Below are positions 1-5,728 of a DNA stretch of 9,349 bases, one piece after another. Both the position numbers and the translations under genes were made by a program. Source of the DNA: Cellvibrionales bacterium UBA1963 (lineage in GTDB: Bacteria > Pseudomonadota > Gammaproteobacteria > Pseudomonadales > UBA7434); the NCBI GenBank assembly GCA_002336035.1, contig DDED01000102.1:1-9349 (forward strand), read 5' to 3'. The notes under the pieces are model-generated. The model saw nothing but the letters and a program-made list of their open reading frames with translations. It did not search any database and was not told the origin of the DNA. Within the stretch, counting starts at the first letter, position 1. Each line of letters begins with the position of its first letter.

Positions 1-29
1 GGTGCGCTACCAGACTGCGCTACATCCCG
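1..29 (-). tRNA. tRNA-Pro, 5' part only (cut by window edge)
   Basis: Read on the minus strand from 29 downwards, the sequence gives a 7-base acceptor strand CGGGATG, then TA, a D-stem GCGC, a D-loop AGTCTGGTA containing the conserved GG, the matching GCGC, and the first bases of the anticodon stem. A cytosine as first base together with this D-arm is typical of bacterial tRNA-Pro; initiator tRNA also begins with C but has a different D-arm. The anticodon lies outside the window, so the isoacceptor cannot be named. A tRNA-Pro directly after the ihfA/merR pair is an arrangement I recall from pseudomonads. It lies about 54 bases downstream of the merR stop and may be co-transcribed or have its own promoter. 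Confidence 0.82.
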
Positions 30-34
30 AAAAT

Positions 35-52
35 TTATTCTATAAAGAATAA
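35..52 (-). terminator. weak AT-only hairpin between merR and tRNA-Pro
   Basis: Perfect 6-bp inverted repeat TTATTC/GAATAA with a 6-base loop, followed on the minus strand by ATTTT. The stem has only one G-C pair, so it would be a poor intrinsic terminator. It may be incidental AT-rich sequence upstream of the tRNA. No stronger terminator is seen after the merR gene. Confidence 0.2.
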
Positions 53-83
53 TAAACAACTCATGAGGGGGTTTGTTAAACGA

Positions 84-440
84 CTAAATTTTTAAAACGT
101 CGATAACGTCTTCGAGTTCACCAATCATTTGCCTGAGCAGTTGTTGTGACTGCGAGCCATCTTCCTTGGCTTTTTCACCGTTTAGCTGCAGACGAGCACC
201 GCCGATCGTGTAGCCTTGATCGTAAAGCAGACTGCGGATTTGACGAATCATAATCACATCTTGGCGTTGGTAATATCGACGATTACCTCGGCGTTTAACA
301 GGTTTCAGATGGGGGAATTCTTGTTCCCAGTAGCGCAACACATGCGGCTTGACTGCACAGAGATCGCTCACTTCACCTATGGTAAAATAACGTTTTCCGG
401 GAATGACCGGTAATTCTTCGTTATTGCTCGGTTCCAGCAT
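84..440 (-). CDS. MerR family transcriptional regulator (ihfA-linked)
   Basis: A 118-residue protein with an N-terminal MerR-type winged helix-turn-helix at about residues 18-87, beginning YFTIGEVSDLCAVKPHVLRYWE, continuing through the basic RRGNRRYY wing, and ending in a helix at about 98-118 that could serve for dimerisation. It has a single cysteine (C28, in the HTH) and no C-terminal cysteine cluster or ligand domain, so a metal or redox sensor role is not supported. The ATG at 438-440 lies inside the last codons of ihfA, giving a 20-base overlap in another frame. This start matches the family N-terminus (MLEP...) that I remember from pseudomonad homologues and implies translational coupling. 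The regulated genes are unknown. Family assignment is secure; function is not. Confidence 0.9.
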   Translation of the reverse strand: MLEPSNNEELPVIPGKRYFTIGEVSDLCAVKPHVLRYWEQEFPHLKPVKRRGNRRYYQRQDVIMIRQIRSLLYDQGYTIGGARLQLNGEKAKEDGSQSQQLLRQMIGELEDVIDVLKI

Positions 441-720
441 AAGTTTCTACTTGTTGTTTCAGTTTTTGTCCGGGCTTAAATGTTACCACACGACGGGCAG
501 AAATCGGAATTTCTTCGCCCGTTTTTGGGTTTCTACCCGGCCGCTGTTTTTTATCACGTAAATCAAAATTGCCAAAACCGGATAACTTAACGTTTTCGTT
601 GGTTTCTAATGCTGAGCGAATCTCTTCAAAGAAGAGCTCAACAATTTCTTTCGCTTCACGTTTGTTTAATCCCAGCTCGTCGAATAACCTTTCGGCCATT
701 TCTGCTTTGGTTAGAGCCAT
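421..720 (-). CDS. ihfA: Integration host factor alpha subunit
   Basis: Subunit of the IHF heterodimer, a nucleoid protein that binds specific DNA sites in the minor groove and bends them sharply in transcription, replication and recombination. The 99 residues equal the enteric length and are collinear with it: MALTKAEM at the N-terminus, the dimerising helices at 1-45, VKLSGFGNFDLRDK at 44-57, and the beta-arm tip PGRNPKTGEE at 61-70 with the intercalating proline at position 65. The start lies 6 bases after the pheT stop. The Shine-Dalgarno AGGTGA overlaps that stop, so translation is probably coupled to pheT. The 3' end is overlapped by the MerR gene. In E. coli ihfA also has a promoter inside pheT; I could not identify one here. 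Confidence 0.98.
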   Translation of the reverse strand: MALTKAEMAERLFDELGLNKREAKEIVELFFEEIRSALETNENVKLSGFGNFDLRDKKQRPGRNPKTGEEIPISARRVVTFKPGQKLKQQVETYAGTEQ

Positions 721-726
721 AATTAA

Positions 727-732
727 TCACCT
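727..732 (-). promoter_or_regulatory. ihfA ribosome binding site overlapping the pheT stop
   Basis: AGGTGA on the minus strand, 6 bases upstream of the ihfA ATG. Its last three bases are the TGA stop codon of pheT, so ribosomes finishing pheT terminate on the ihfA binding site. Confidence 0.7.
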
Positions 733-3138
733 CAAGGATGCTTTAAACCGCTGTTTTAACGACGCTAACACGTCCTCAATCAACGTGTTCACTTCGTCCT
801 CATTTAACGTGCGTTCATGATGTTGCCACGTTAACCCTAAACCAATACTGTGTTTGCCATCATCGACACCTGCACCACTGTATTGGTCAAACACTACCGT
901 CGCCATTAAATGCTCGCCAGCGGCTTTGGAAGCCACGTCGACCACTTCGCCAGCCGTTACGGTAGTCTCTACCACTATCGCTAAGTCCCTTCTTACCTCA
1001 GGGAATTTGGATAATACTTTGAATTCTGGCACTTTTTTGGTAGAAATCAAGTTTAATTGCAACTCAAATAACCATATGTCTTGATCAATATTCAGTTTTT
1101 TCTGCAATTGGGGGTGTAATAGACCCACGTAACCCACTAACAACGGCCCTAAGTAGACCTCGGCGCTCTGACCTGGATGTAGCGCTACCAACGGGCTAGC
1201 GGCCGGCAAGGCTGAAAAACGTACAGCAGTTTCGCCGGTCAAGCCAAGCAACGACTCGACATCAGCTTTAATGTCATAAAAATCAAAGAGATCCGTGTTT
1301 TGTGACTTCTGACCAGTTGCTTCACGGGTACTTAGCCATGATTCGGGCAATCTGTGACCAACCAATAACCCAGCTAATCGCGGTGTTTGATCCAAATCGC
1401 GGCCTTTTTGCTGAAAACCAAGGCCTGTTTCAAATAATTTTAACCGCGTTTGTTGACGGTTTAAATTATAGATCGCTGCCGCGACTAAACCTGGCAAAAT
1501 ACTGGTGCGCATCACCCCCATGTCACTGGCAATAGGGTTGATTAGCTCGACCGCCGGTTGCTCTGGGTTAAAAAGAACTTGCATTTCAGGATCAATAAAA
1601 CTGTAGGTCATCGCTTCGCGATAACCTTTAGCGATTAATTGCTGAGAAAAATCTCTTGCTCGCAGGCGTGATTCTGGTCGCTCGCTGAACGTCAGTTGCG
1701 CCACGGGCGGCTCAACCGGCAATTGCTCGTAACCATAAATGCGAGCAAGCTCTTCGAGTAAGTCGGCTTCAATTGCAATATCAAATCGGTGCGATGGCAC
1801 GGTAACTTGCCAACCGCCATCAATCGACTCAGGTTGTAAGGCTAGTCGTGACAAAATATCAGCCACGCGATCATTGGGAATCGCAAAACCAAGTATTCGT
1901 TTTATTTGCGAATCACGCAAAATAACAGTTTGTCCGCTAAGGGGTTGATGAGAGGCTTCGGACAAGGTCACCGGGCCGGCATCACCGCCCACAATCGATA
2001 ATAGAAGTTCACTGGCCCGCTCTATTGCACGCACCTGCAAATCACGGTCAACCCCTCGCTCGAAGCGATGGGAGGCGTCGGTATGAAGCCCTAACTGACG
2101 AGCTTTGCCAGCCATTTTTTCAGGCGCGAAAAAAGCAGACTCTAAAAAAATATGTTGCGTGTTGGTTGTAACGCCAGAATCTTTGCCGCCCATAATACCC
2201 GCTATCGCTAACACTTTTTTCTGATCAGCAATAACAAGTAATTGGTCGTTAAGCATCTGCTCCTTGCCATCAAGCAACACGAGCTGTTCATTGCCGCGAG
2301 CTAAACGTACATCGATATTACCGTCGATAGCGTCTAGATCAAACGCATGCATCGGTTGCCCTAATTCAAGCATGACATAGTTAGTTACGTCGACCACTGG
2401 ATCGATTGAGCGCACCTCGGCACGACGTAATTTTTCGCGAAGCCATAACGGGCTTGGTTGCGATAAATCAACACCGCGAATAACTCGACCTGCATAGCGT
2501 GAACAGTATTCTGGGGCGCTTAGAGTCACCGCTCGCTGGTCGACAATCGTCGCCGTTACAGCGGAAATATCTGGGGCTGTGACGTCAGTCTGGGTCAATA
2601 CGCCAGTTTCTCTGGCAACACCATTGATCGACAGGCAATCACCGCGGTTAGGCGTGAGATCAACATCAATAATCGCATCATCAAGATGCAAATAGTCCCG
2701 AAAATCTTTACCTACGGGTGCATCGTCCGGCAAAATCATCAATCCGTCAACAATGTCTTCTAATCCTAACTCTGATGCACCACAAAGCATGCCACAGGAC
2801 AGCACACCGCGAAGCTCGGCCTGTTTAATCGCAAAGCCTCCGGGTAACAACGCCCCGACTTGAGCAAAAGGAATGCGCGCACCTACAGCAACATTACTGG
2901 CACCACAAACCACTTGCGTATCGCCATTACCATTATTAACTTGGCAAACACGCAACTTTTCGGCATTGGGGTGGGTATCGATAGCCGTTATTTTACCCAC
3001 GATCACGCCACTAAATTCAGCAGCTGCAGCTTCAACGCCATCGACTTCTAAACCTGCCATCGTTAATAGATGAACCAGTTGCTCGGTCGATACCGAAGGG
3101 TCAACCCATTCTCTTAACCACGATTCACTTACTTTCAT
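727..3138 (-). CDS. pheT: Phenylalanine--tRNA ligase beta subunit
   Basis: Beta subunit of the cytoplasmic alpha2-beta2 phenylalanyl-tRNA synthetase, which charges tRNA-Phe; the beta subunit binds the tRNA and carries the editing site for mischarged Tyr-tRNA. Length is 803 residues (about 795 in E. coli). Visible parts in order: N-terminal MKVSESWLREWV; an EMAP/OB-type tRNA-binding domain at about 40-150 (HPNAEKLRVCQV, PGGFAIKQAELRGVLSCGM); the B3/B4 editing domain at about 210-375 with NYVMLELGQPMHAFD at 253-267 and ASHRFERGVD near 355-364; a B5 domain (DLLEELARIYGY); the inactive synthetase-like core; and a C-terminal anticodon-binding FDX-ACB domain at about 705-803. An AAGG Shine-Dalgarno lies 7 bases upstream of the ATG. 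The spacer to pheS is 48 bases with no terminator, so pheST is one unit. Confidence 0.98.
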   Translation of the reverse strand: MKVSESWLREWVDPSVSTEQLVHLLTMAGLEVDGVEAAAAEFSGVIVGKITAIDTHPNAEKLRVCQVNNGNGDTQVVCGASNVAVGARIPFAQVGALLPGGFAIKQAELRGVLSCGMLCGASELGLEDIVDGLMILPDDAPVGKDFRDYLHLDDAIIDVDLTPNRGDCLSINGVARETGVLTQTDVTAPDISAVTATIVDQRAVTLSAPEYCSRYAGRVIRGVDLSQPSPLWLREKLRRAEVRSIDPVVDVTNYVMLELGQPMHAFDLDAIDGNIDVRLARGNEQLVLLDGKEQMLNDQLLVIADQKKVLAIAGIMGGKDSGVTTNTQHIFLESAFFAPEKMAGKARQLGLHTDASHRFERGVDRDLQVRAIERASELLLSIVGGDAGPVTLSEASHQPLSGQTVILRDSQIKRILGFAIPNDRVADILSRLALQPESIDGGWQVTVPSHRFDIAIEADLLEELARIYGYEQLPVEPPVAQLTFSERPESRLRARDFSQQLIAKGYREAMTYSFIDPEMQVLFNPEQPAVELINPIASDMGVMRTSILPGLVAAAIYNLNRQQTRLKLFETGLGFQQKGRDLDQTPRLAGLLVGHRLPESWLSTREATGQKSQNTDLFDFYDIKADVESLLGLTGETAVRFSALPAASPLVALHPGQSAEVYLGPLLVGYVGLLHPQLQKKLNIDQDIWLFELQLNLISTKKVPEFKVLSKFPEVRRDLAIVVETTVTAGEVVDVASKAAGEHLMATVVFDQYSGAGVDDGKHSIGLGLTWQHHERTLNEDEVNTLIEDVLASLKQRFKASLR

Positions 3139-3186
3139 TGTATAACCTTGAACTTAAAATTAAAGATATCAGTTTAAATATATTTC

Positions 3187-4230
3187 TCACTCACTAAACT
3201 GCGATAAAAACCGAACGTCATTTTCAAAAAATAACCGTAAATCATTTACGCCGTAACGCAACATAGCTAATCGCTCAACGCCAATACCAAACGCAAAACC
3301 GGTGTATTTTTCAGTGTCGATCCCGACATGAGAAAAAACGTTAGGATGCACCATGCCACAGCCCATAATCTCTAACCATCCAGTTTTTTTACAAACCCGA
3401 CAACCGTCGCCAGAACACATCACGCATTCAATATCAACCTCTGCCGAAGGTTCAGTAAAAGGGAAGTAAGAAGGTCGAAAACGAACCGCTAAATCCTTTT
3501 CAAAAAATACACGCAAAAAAGCTTGTACGATACCTTTTAAATGGGCAAAGGTTACATCTTCATCAATCATCAAGCCTTCGACTTGATGAAACATAGGCGT
3601 ATGAGTGACATCAGAATCACATCGATAAACACGACCAGGACAAACAATACGAAGCGGCGGCGGTTGTGACTCCATGACTCGCACTTGAACCGGCGAAGTA
3701 TGGGTTCGAAGCACTTGCGGTGCTGAATCGTTGACCCCACGGGCATAAAAAGTATCGTGCATCGCACGTGCGGGATGATGGGCAGGAATATTTAACGCTT
3801 CAAAATTATGATAGTCATCTTCAATCTCTGGGCCTTCAGCCACACTAAAACCAATTTGCTCAAAATAAGCCTGAATCCGCTCAAGAGTAATACTGACCGG
3901 ATGCGCACTGCCACATTCGCTCTGTCGAGACGGTAGACTGACATCAATTTTTTCATTCACTAAACGTTCAGCCAAAGCTGAAGTCTCTAAACCGACGCGC
4001 TGATTTTCAATCGCAAGTTGGACACGCTGTTTAGCCGCATTGATGGTTGCACCTGCCGCCGATCGTTCTTCGGCCGGCAACTTGCCCAACGTTTTCAACT
4101 GTGCAGTAAGTTGGCCTTTTTTTCCAAGGTATTCGACTCGAATGCCGTCGAGATCTTTAACCGTCTCAGCTGCGGCTATCGCGGCCAACGCCTGTTCAGT
4201 TAACTCGGATAAATTTTCTTGCTTAGACAT
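3187..4230 (-). CDS. pheS: Phenylalanine--tRNA ligase alpha subunit
   Basis: Catalytic subunit of phenylalanyl-tRNA synthetase; activates phenylalanine with ATP and transfers it to tRNA-Phe. The 347 residues show an N-terminal coiled-coil tRNA-binding arm (about 1-95) and a class II core: PMFHQVEG (212-219), the Phe-pocket segment FPFTEPSAEVD (256-266), and motif 3 GFAFGIGVERLAMLRYGV (311-328). A313 corresponds to the E. coli pocket residue A294 by alignment from memory. The protein is about 20 residues longer than E. coli PheS (327). Much of the excess is an insert carrying a Cys4 motif, C269-x2-C272-x4-C277-x2-C280, just before WLEIMGCGMVHPN. An AGGTGA Shine-Dalgarno precedes the ATG. A strong terminator-like hairpin and a 181-base spacer separate it from rplT. 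Confidence 0.98.
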   Translation of the reverse strand: MSKQENLSELTEQALAAIAAAETVKDLDGIRVEYLGKKGQLTAQLKTLGKLPAEERSAAGATINAAKQRVQLAIENQRVGLETSALAERLVNEKIDVSLPSRQSECGSAHPVSITLERIQAYFEQIGFSVAEGPEIEDDYHNFEALNIPAHHPARAMHDTFYARGVNDSAPQVLRTHTSPVQVRVMESQPPPLRIVCPGRVYRCDSDVTHTPMFHQVEGLMIDEDVTFAHLKGIVQAFLRVFFEKDLAVRFRPSYFPFTEPSAEVDIECVMCSGDGCRVCKKTGWLEIMGCGMVHPNVFSHVGIDTEKYTGFAFGIGVERLAMLRYGVNDLRLFFENDVRFLSQFSE

Positions 4231-4233
4231 ATC

Positions 4234-4239
4234 TCACCT
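4234..4239 (-). promoter_or_regulatory. pheS ribosome binding site
   Basis: AGGTGA on the minus strand, three bases upstream of the pheS ATG at 4230, slightly closer than usual. It supports this start; no other in-frame start nearby has a comparable site. Confidence 0.5.
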
Positions 4240-4258
4240 GTGAAAATTAACTGTAAAA

Positions 4259-4269
4259 GTGATTATCAC
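4259..4269 (-). promoter_or_regulatory. possible -10 element within a small palindrome upstream of pheS
   Basis: On the minus strand, GATAAT at 4267-4262 matches five of six bases of the sigma-70 -10 hexamer. It lies within GTGATAATCAC, an 11-base inverted repeat (GTGAT/ATCAC around one base). A start site about 7 bases downstream would leave roughly 25 bases before the pheS ATG. No convincing -35 hexamer is found at 16-18 bases. A promoter here would explain how pheST is expressed past the terminator at 4315-4343, but the sequence evidence is thin. Confidence 0.25.
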
Positions 4270-4314
4270 TCACGTCATTGAAACGCTGCTGACTAAAGTA
4301 ACTTTTCTTACAAC

Positions 4315-4343
4315 AAAAAAGGGAAAGAGCGAGGCTCTTTCCC
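4315..4343 (-). terminator. intrinsic terminator / attenuator between rplT and pheS
   Basis: Perfect 10-bp stem GGGAAAGAGC/GCTCTTTCCC with a 3-base loop CTC, followed by six T on the minus strand. Flanking A5 and T5 can extend the stem to 15 bp. It lies between the rplT stop (4412) and the pheS start (4230), where E. coli carries the pheST attenuator. On the plus strand it also ends in T5, but no plus-strand gene precedes it. No leader peptide rich in Phe codons is present upstream. Confidence 0.88.
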
Positions 4344-4363
4344 TTTTTCTCGTCGATTCAACC

Positions 4364-4405
4364 GCAGCTTTAGAAGCCTGCTACTGCCTGGTCTTAAACC
4401 AAGCA
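4364..4405 (-). promoter_or_regulatory. two tandem hairpins in the pheS leader
   Basis: Right after the rplT stop, the minus strand can fold hairpin A (4405-4385, arms TGCTTGGT and ACCAGGCA, 8 bp with one G-U, loop TTAAG) and hairpin B (4381-4364, arms GCAG-G-CTT and AAGCTGC, 7 bp with one bulged G, loop CTA). They precede the terminator at 4343-4315. The pairing is read directly from sequence; a role in read-through control of pheST is inference. Confidence 0.4.
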
Positions 4406-4411
4406 AGCGGT

Positions 4412-4768
4412 CTACGCTAAGGCTGACTTTGCTGTCTCGACGACTTTAGTAAATGCTGCTTTGTCATGCACAGCTAAGTCAGCCAAGACTCTTCTGTCAA
4501 GCATGACTTCAGCTTTTTTAAGCCCGGCAATTAAACGGCTATAACTTAAGCCATTGGCACGCGAAGCGGCATTAATGCGGGTGATCCAAAGAGCTCTAAA
4601 TTGACGTTTGCGTTGGCGGCGGTCACGATAGGCGTATTGTGCTGCCTTCGTAACAGCCTGCTTAGCAACTCGGAATACGCGTGAACGCGCACCGTAATAA
4701 CCTTTGGCTAGTTTAAGAATTTTCTTGTGGCGACGACGTGCTACCACTCCACGTTTTACTCGAGGCAT
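4412..4768 (-). CDS. rplT: 50S ribosomal protein L20
   Basis: Large-subunit assembly protein that binds 23S rRNA early, and in enteric bacteria also represses its own operon by binding the rpmI leader mRNA. The 118 residues match the usual length. The sequence starts MPRVKRGVVARRRHKKILKLAKGYYG, a long basic N-terminal extension, and continues with the conserved RRQRKRQFRALWITRINAA and YSRLIAGLKKA segments of the globular C-terminal domain. A strong Shine-Dalgarno AGGAGA lies 5 bases upstream of the ATG. The gap to rpmI is 37 bases without a terminator, consistent with co-transcription. The strong hairpin downstream suggests that part of the transcription stops after this gene. Confidence 0.98.
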   Translation of the reverse strand: MPRVKRGVVARRRHKKILKLAKGYYGARSRVFRVAKQAVTKAAQYAYRDRRQRKRQFRALWITRINAASRANGLSYSRLIAGLKKAEVMLDRRVLADLAVHDKAAFTKVVETAKSALA

Positions 4769-4805
4769 TGTTTTCTCCTAAAATTGTTAGCGTAAGTAGT
4801 AAGGG

Positions 4806-5000
4806 TTAGTTGTTGCGCATCATCTTATCAATTAACGGCTTGTCTGCCGCATCAATAATCGATGTACCACGTAACTGACGCTTACGCTTTGTGGTCATTT
4901 TAGTAAGAATATGGCTTTTATTAGCGCTTTTACGCTTGTAGCCAGCTCCCGTTTTTTTGAAGCGCTTTGCGGCGCCACTGTGTACTTTTGCTTTTGGCAT
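4806..5000 (-). CDS. rpmI: 50S ribosomal protein L35
   Basis: Small, highly basic large-subunit protein that sits on 23S rRNA. The 64 residues show the L35 signatures MPKAKVHSGAAKRFKKTG at the N-terminus, then HILTKMTTKRKRQLRG, and end with the short acidic-basic tail KPLIDKMMRNN. The match in length and sequence to the family is complete. The ribosome binding site is weak (GAG 7 bases before the ATG) for such a highly expressed gene. This fits the translational repression known for this cistron in E. coli. It sits between infC and rplT, the usual order. Confidence 0.97.
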   Translation of the reverse strand: MPKAKVHSGAAKRFKKTGAGYKRKSANKSHILTKMTTKRKRQLRGTSIIDAADKPLIDKMMRNN

Positions 5001-5125
5001 GTTAAAACTCGCATTGTTATATTATTAACAAACTTATAAAAATAAGCTTATTAATAAGTAAGACAGCGGCCCTATGGTGCATGAGCTCTCACTGTGTAAG
5101 GTTAGATAGCTGTTTTTAAAAGCGT
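5001..5125 (-). promoter_or_regulatory. rpmI-rplT leader (candidate L20 operator)
   Basis: A 125-base spacer between infC and rpmI, long compared with most other spacers in the cluster. In E. coli the corresponding region holds the L20 operator. Here it contains a possible long-range pairing (ACAGC at 5113-5109 with GCTGT at 5067-5063), an AT-rich palindrome AATAAGCTTATT at 5041-5052, and an inverted repeat TTGTTA/TAACAA at 5014-5031 just upstream of the weak rpmI ribosome binding site. I cannot confirm the L20-binding fold by eye; the assignment rests on position. Confidence 0.3.
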
Positions 5126-5653
5126 CTATCTATTCTTTTTCGGGGCTATCACCATGGTCATTTGTCGGCCTTCCATTTTTGGAAATTGCTCGACAGCGCC
5201 CAATTCTGCTAGGTCAGCTTCTACTCGCTTGAGTAGATCCATACCGAGCTGTTGGTGAGCCATTTCTCGACCGCGAAAACGCAGTGTCACTTTGGCTTTA
5301 TCCCCTGCTTCGAGGAAACGAGTCAGGTTGCGTAGTTTGACCTGATAGTCTCCATCTTCTGTGCCCGGTCGAAATTTCATTTCTTTGACCTGGGTTTGCT
5401 TTTGCTTCTTCTTAGAAGCCGCACGTTTCTTTTTAATATCAAACAAATGCTTGCCATAATCCATCAGTCGGCAGACCACTGGGTCACTGTCACCAGCGAT
5501 TTGAACAAGATCAAGTGAGGCTTCTTGCGCCATAGCGAGGGCTTCTGAGGTCGGTATAACACCGACTTGCTCGCCTTCAGCACCAATTAAAAGCACTTTC
5601 GGTGCCTCTACAGCCTCATTAATGATTGCGCGCTTACTGTCTTTACCCTTCAC
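5126..5653 (-). CDS. infC: Translation initiation factor IF-3
   Basis: IF-3 binds the 30S subunit, keeps it apart from 50S, and rejects wrong initiator tRNAs and non-standard start codons. From the GTG at 5653 the protein has 175 residues (180 in E. coli). It has an N-domain at about 10-75 (IGAEGEQVGVIP, VVCRLMDYGKHLFD), a lysine-rich linker at 74-90, and a C-domain at about 90-173 (VKEMKFRPGTEDGDYQVKLRNLTRFL, LRFRGREMAHQQLGM, EGRQMTMVIAPKK). GTG is the only usable in-frame start: a TAA stop lies in frame at 5674-5672, and only GGTGG-type pairing precedes GTG. The family normally starts at AUU. A well-placed GGAG and AUU codons do exist upstream but are in another frame and run into TGA at 5652-5650. 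The gene is intact, but its true 5' end is uncertain. Confidence 0.95.
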   Translation of the reverse strand: MKGKDSKRAIINEAVEAPKVLLIGAEGEQVGVIPTSEALAMAQEASLDLVQIAGDSDPVVCRLMDYGKHLFDIKKKRAASKKKQKQTQVKEMKFRPGTEDGDYQVKLRNLTRFLEAGDKAKVTLRFRGREMAHQQLGMDLLKRVEADLAELGAVEQFPKMEGRQMTMVIAPKKNR

Positions 5654-5697
5654 GCGATTCCACCACCAATTTTAATTTGCTTAATAATTTTTTCTCC
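5650..5697 (-). promoter_or_regulatory. infC initiation region: GGAG plus AUU mini-ORF out of frame with infC
   Basis: GGAG at 5697-5694 is followed at 5 and 8 bases by two adjacent ATT codons (5688-5686, 5685-5683). This frame reads 12 codons, mostly Ile, Lys and Gly, and stops at TGA 5652-5650, which overlaps the infC GTG as GTGA. The layout is what one expects of a conserved AUU start of infC, but shifted by one base. It is either a sequence error or real lesion hiding an AUU-initiated N-terminus, or a genuine coupled mini-cistron. Confidence 0.5.
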
Positions 5698-5728
5698 GTT
5701 AATTAAAAATATTTGGATAAACAACCAC

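Noticed and set aside
569..820. 83-codon plus-strand ORF across the pheT/ihfA junction
   Set aside because: It is antisense to two conserved genes with low-complexity composition; the same holds for the other antisense ORFs in pheT, pheS and thrS.
3570..3767. 65-codon minus-strand ORF inside pheS
   Set aside because: It is an out-of-frame shadow of a fully conserved gene, with no ribosome binding site or recognisable protein.
4321..4350. Terminator at 4315-4343 read as a plus-strand terminator
   Set aside because: The stem is symmetrical and ends in T5 on the plus strand as well, but no plus-strand gene lies upstream; the minus-strand reading fits the operon.
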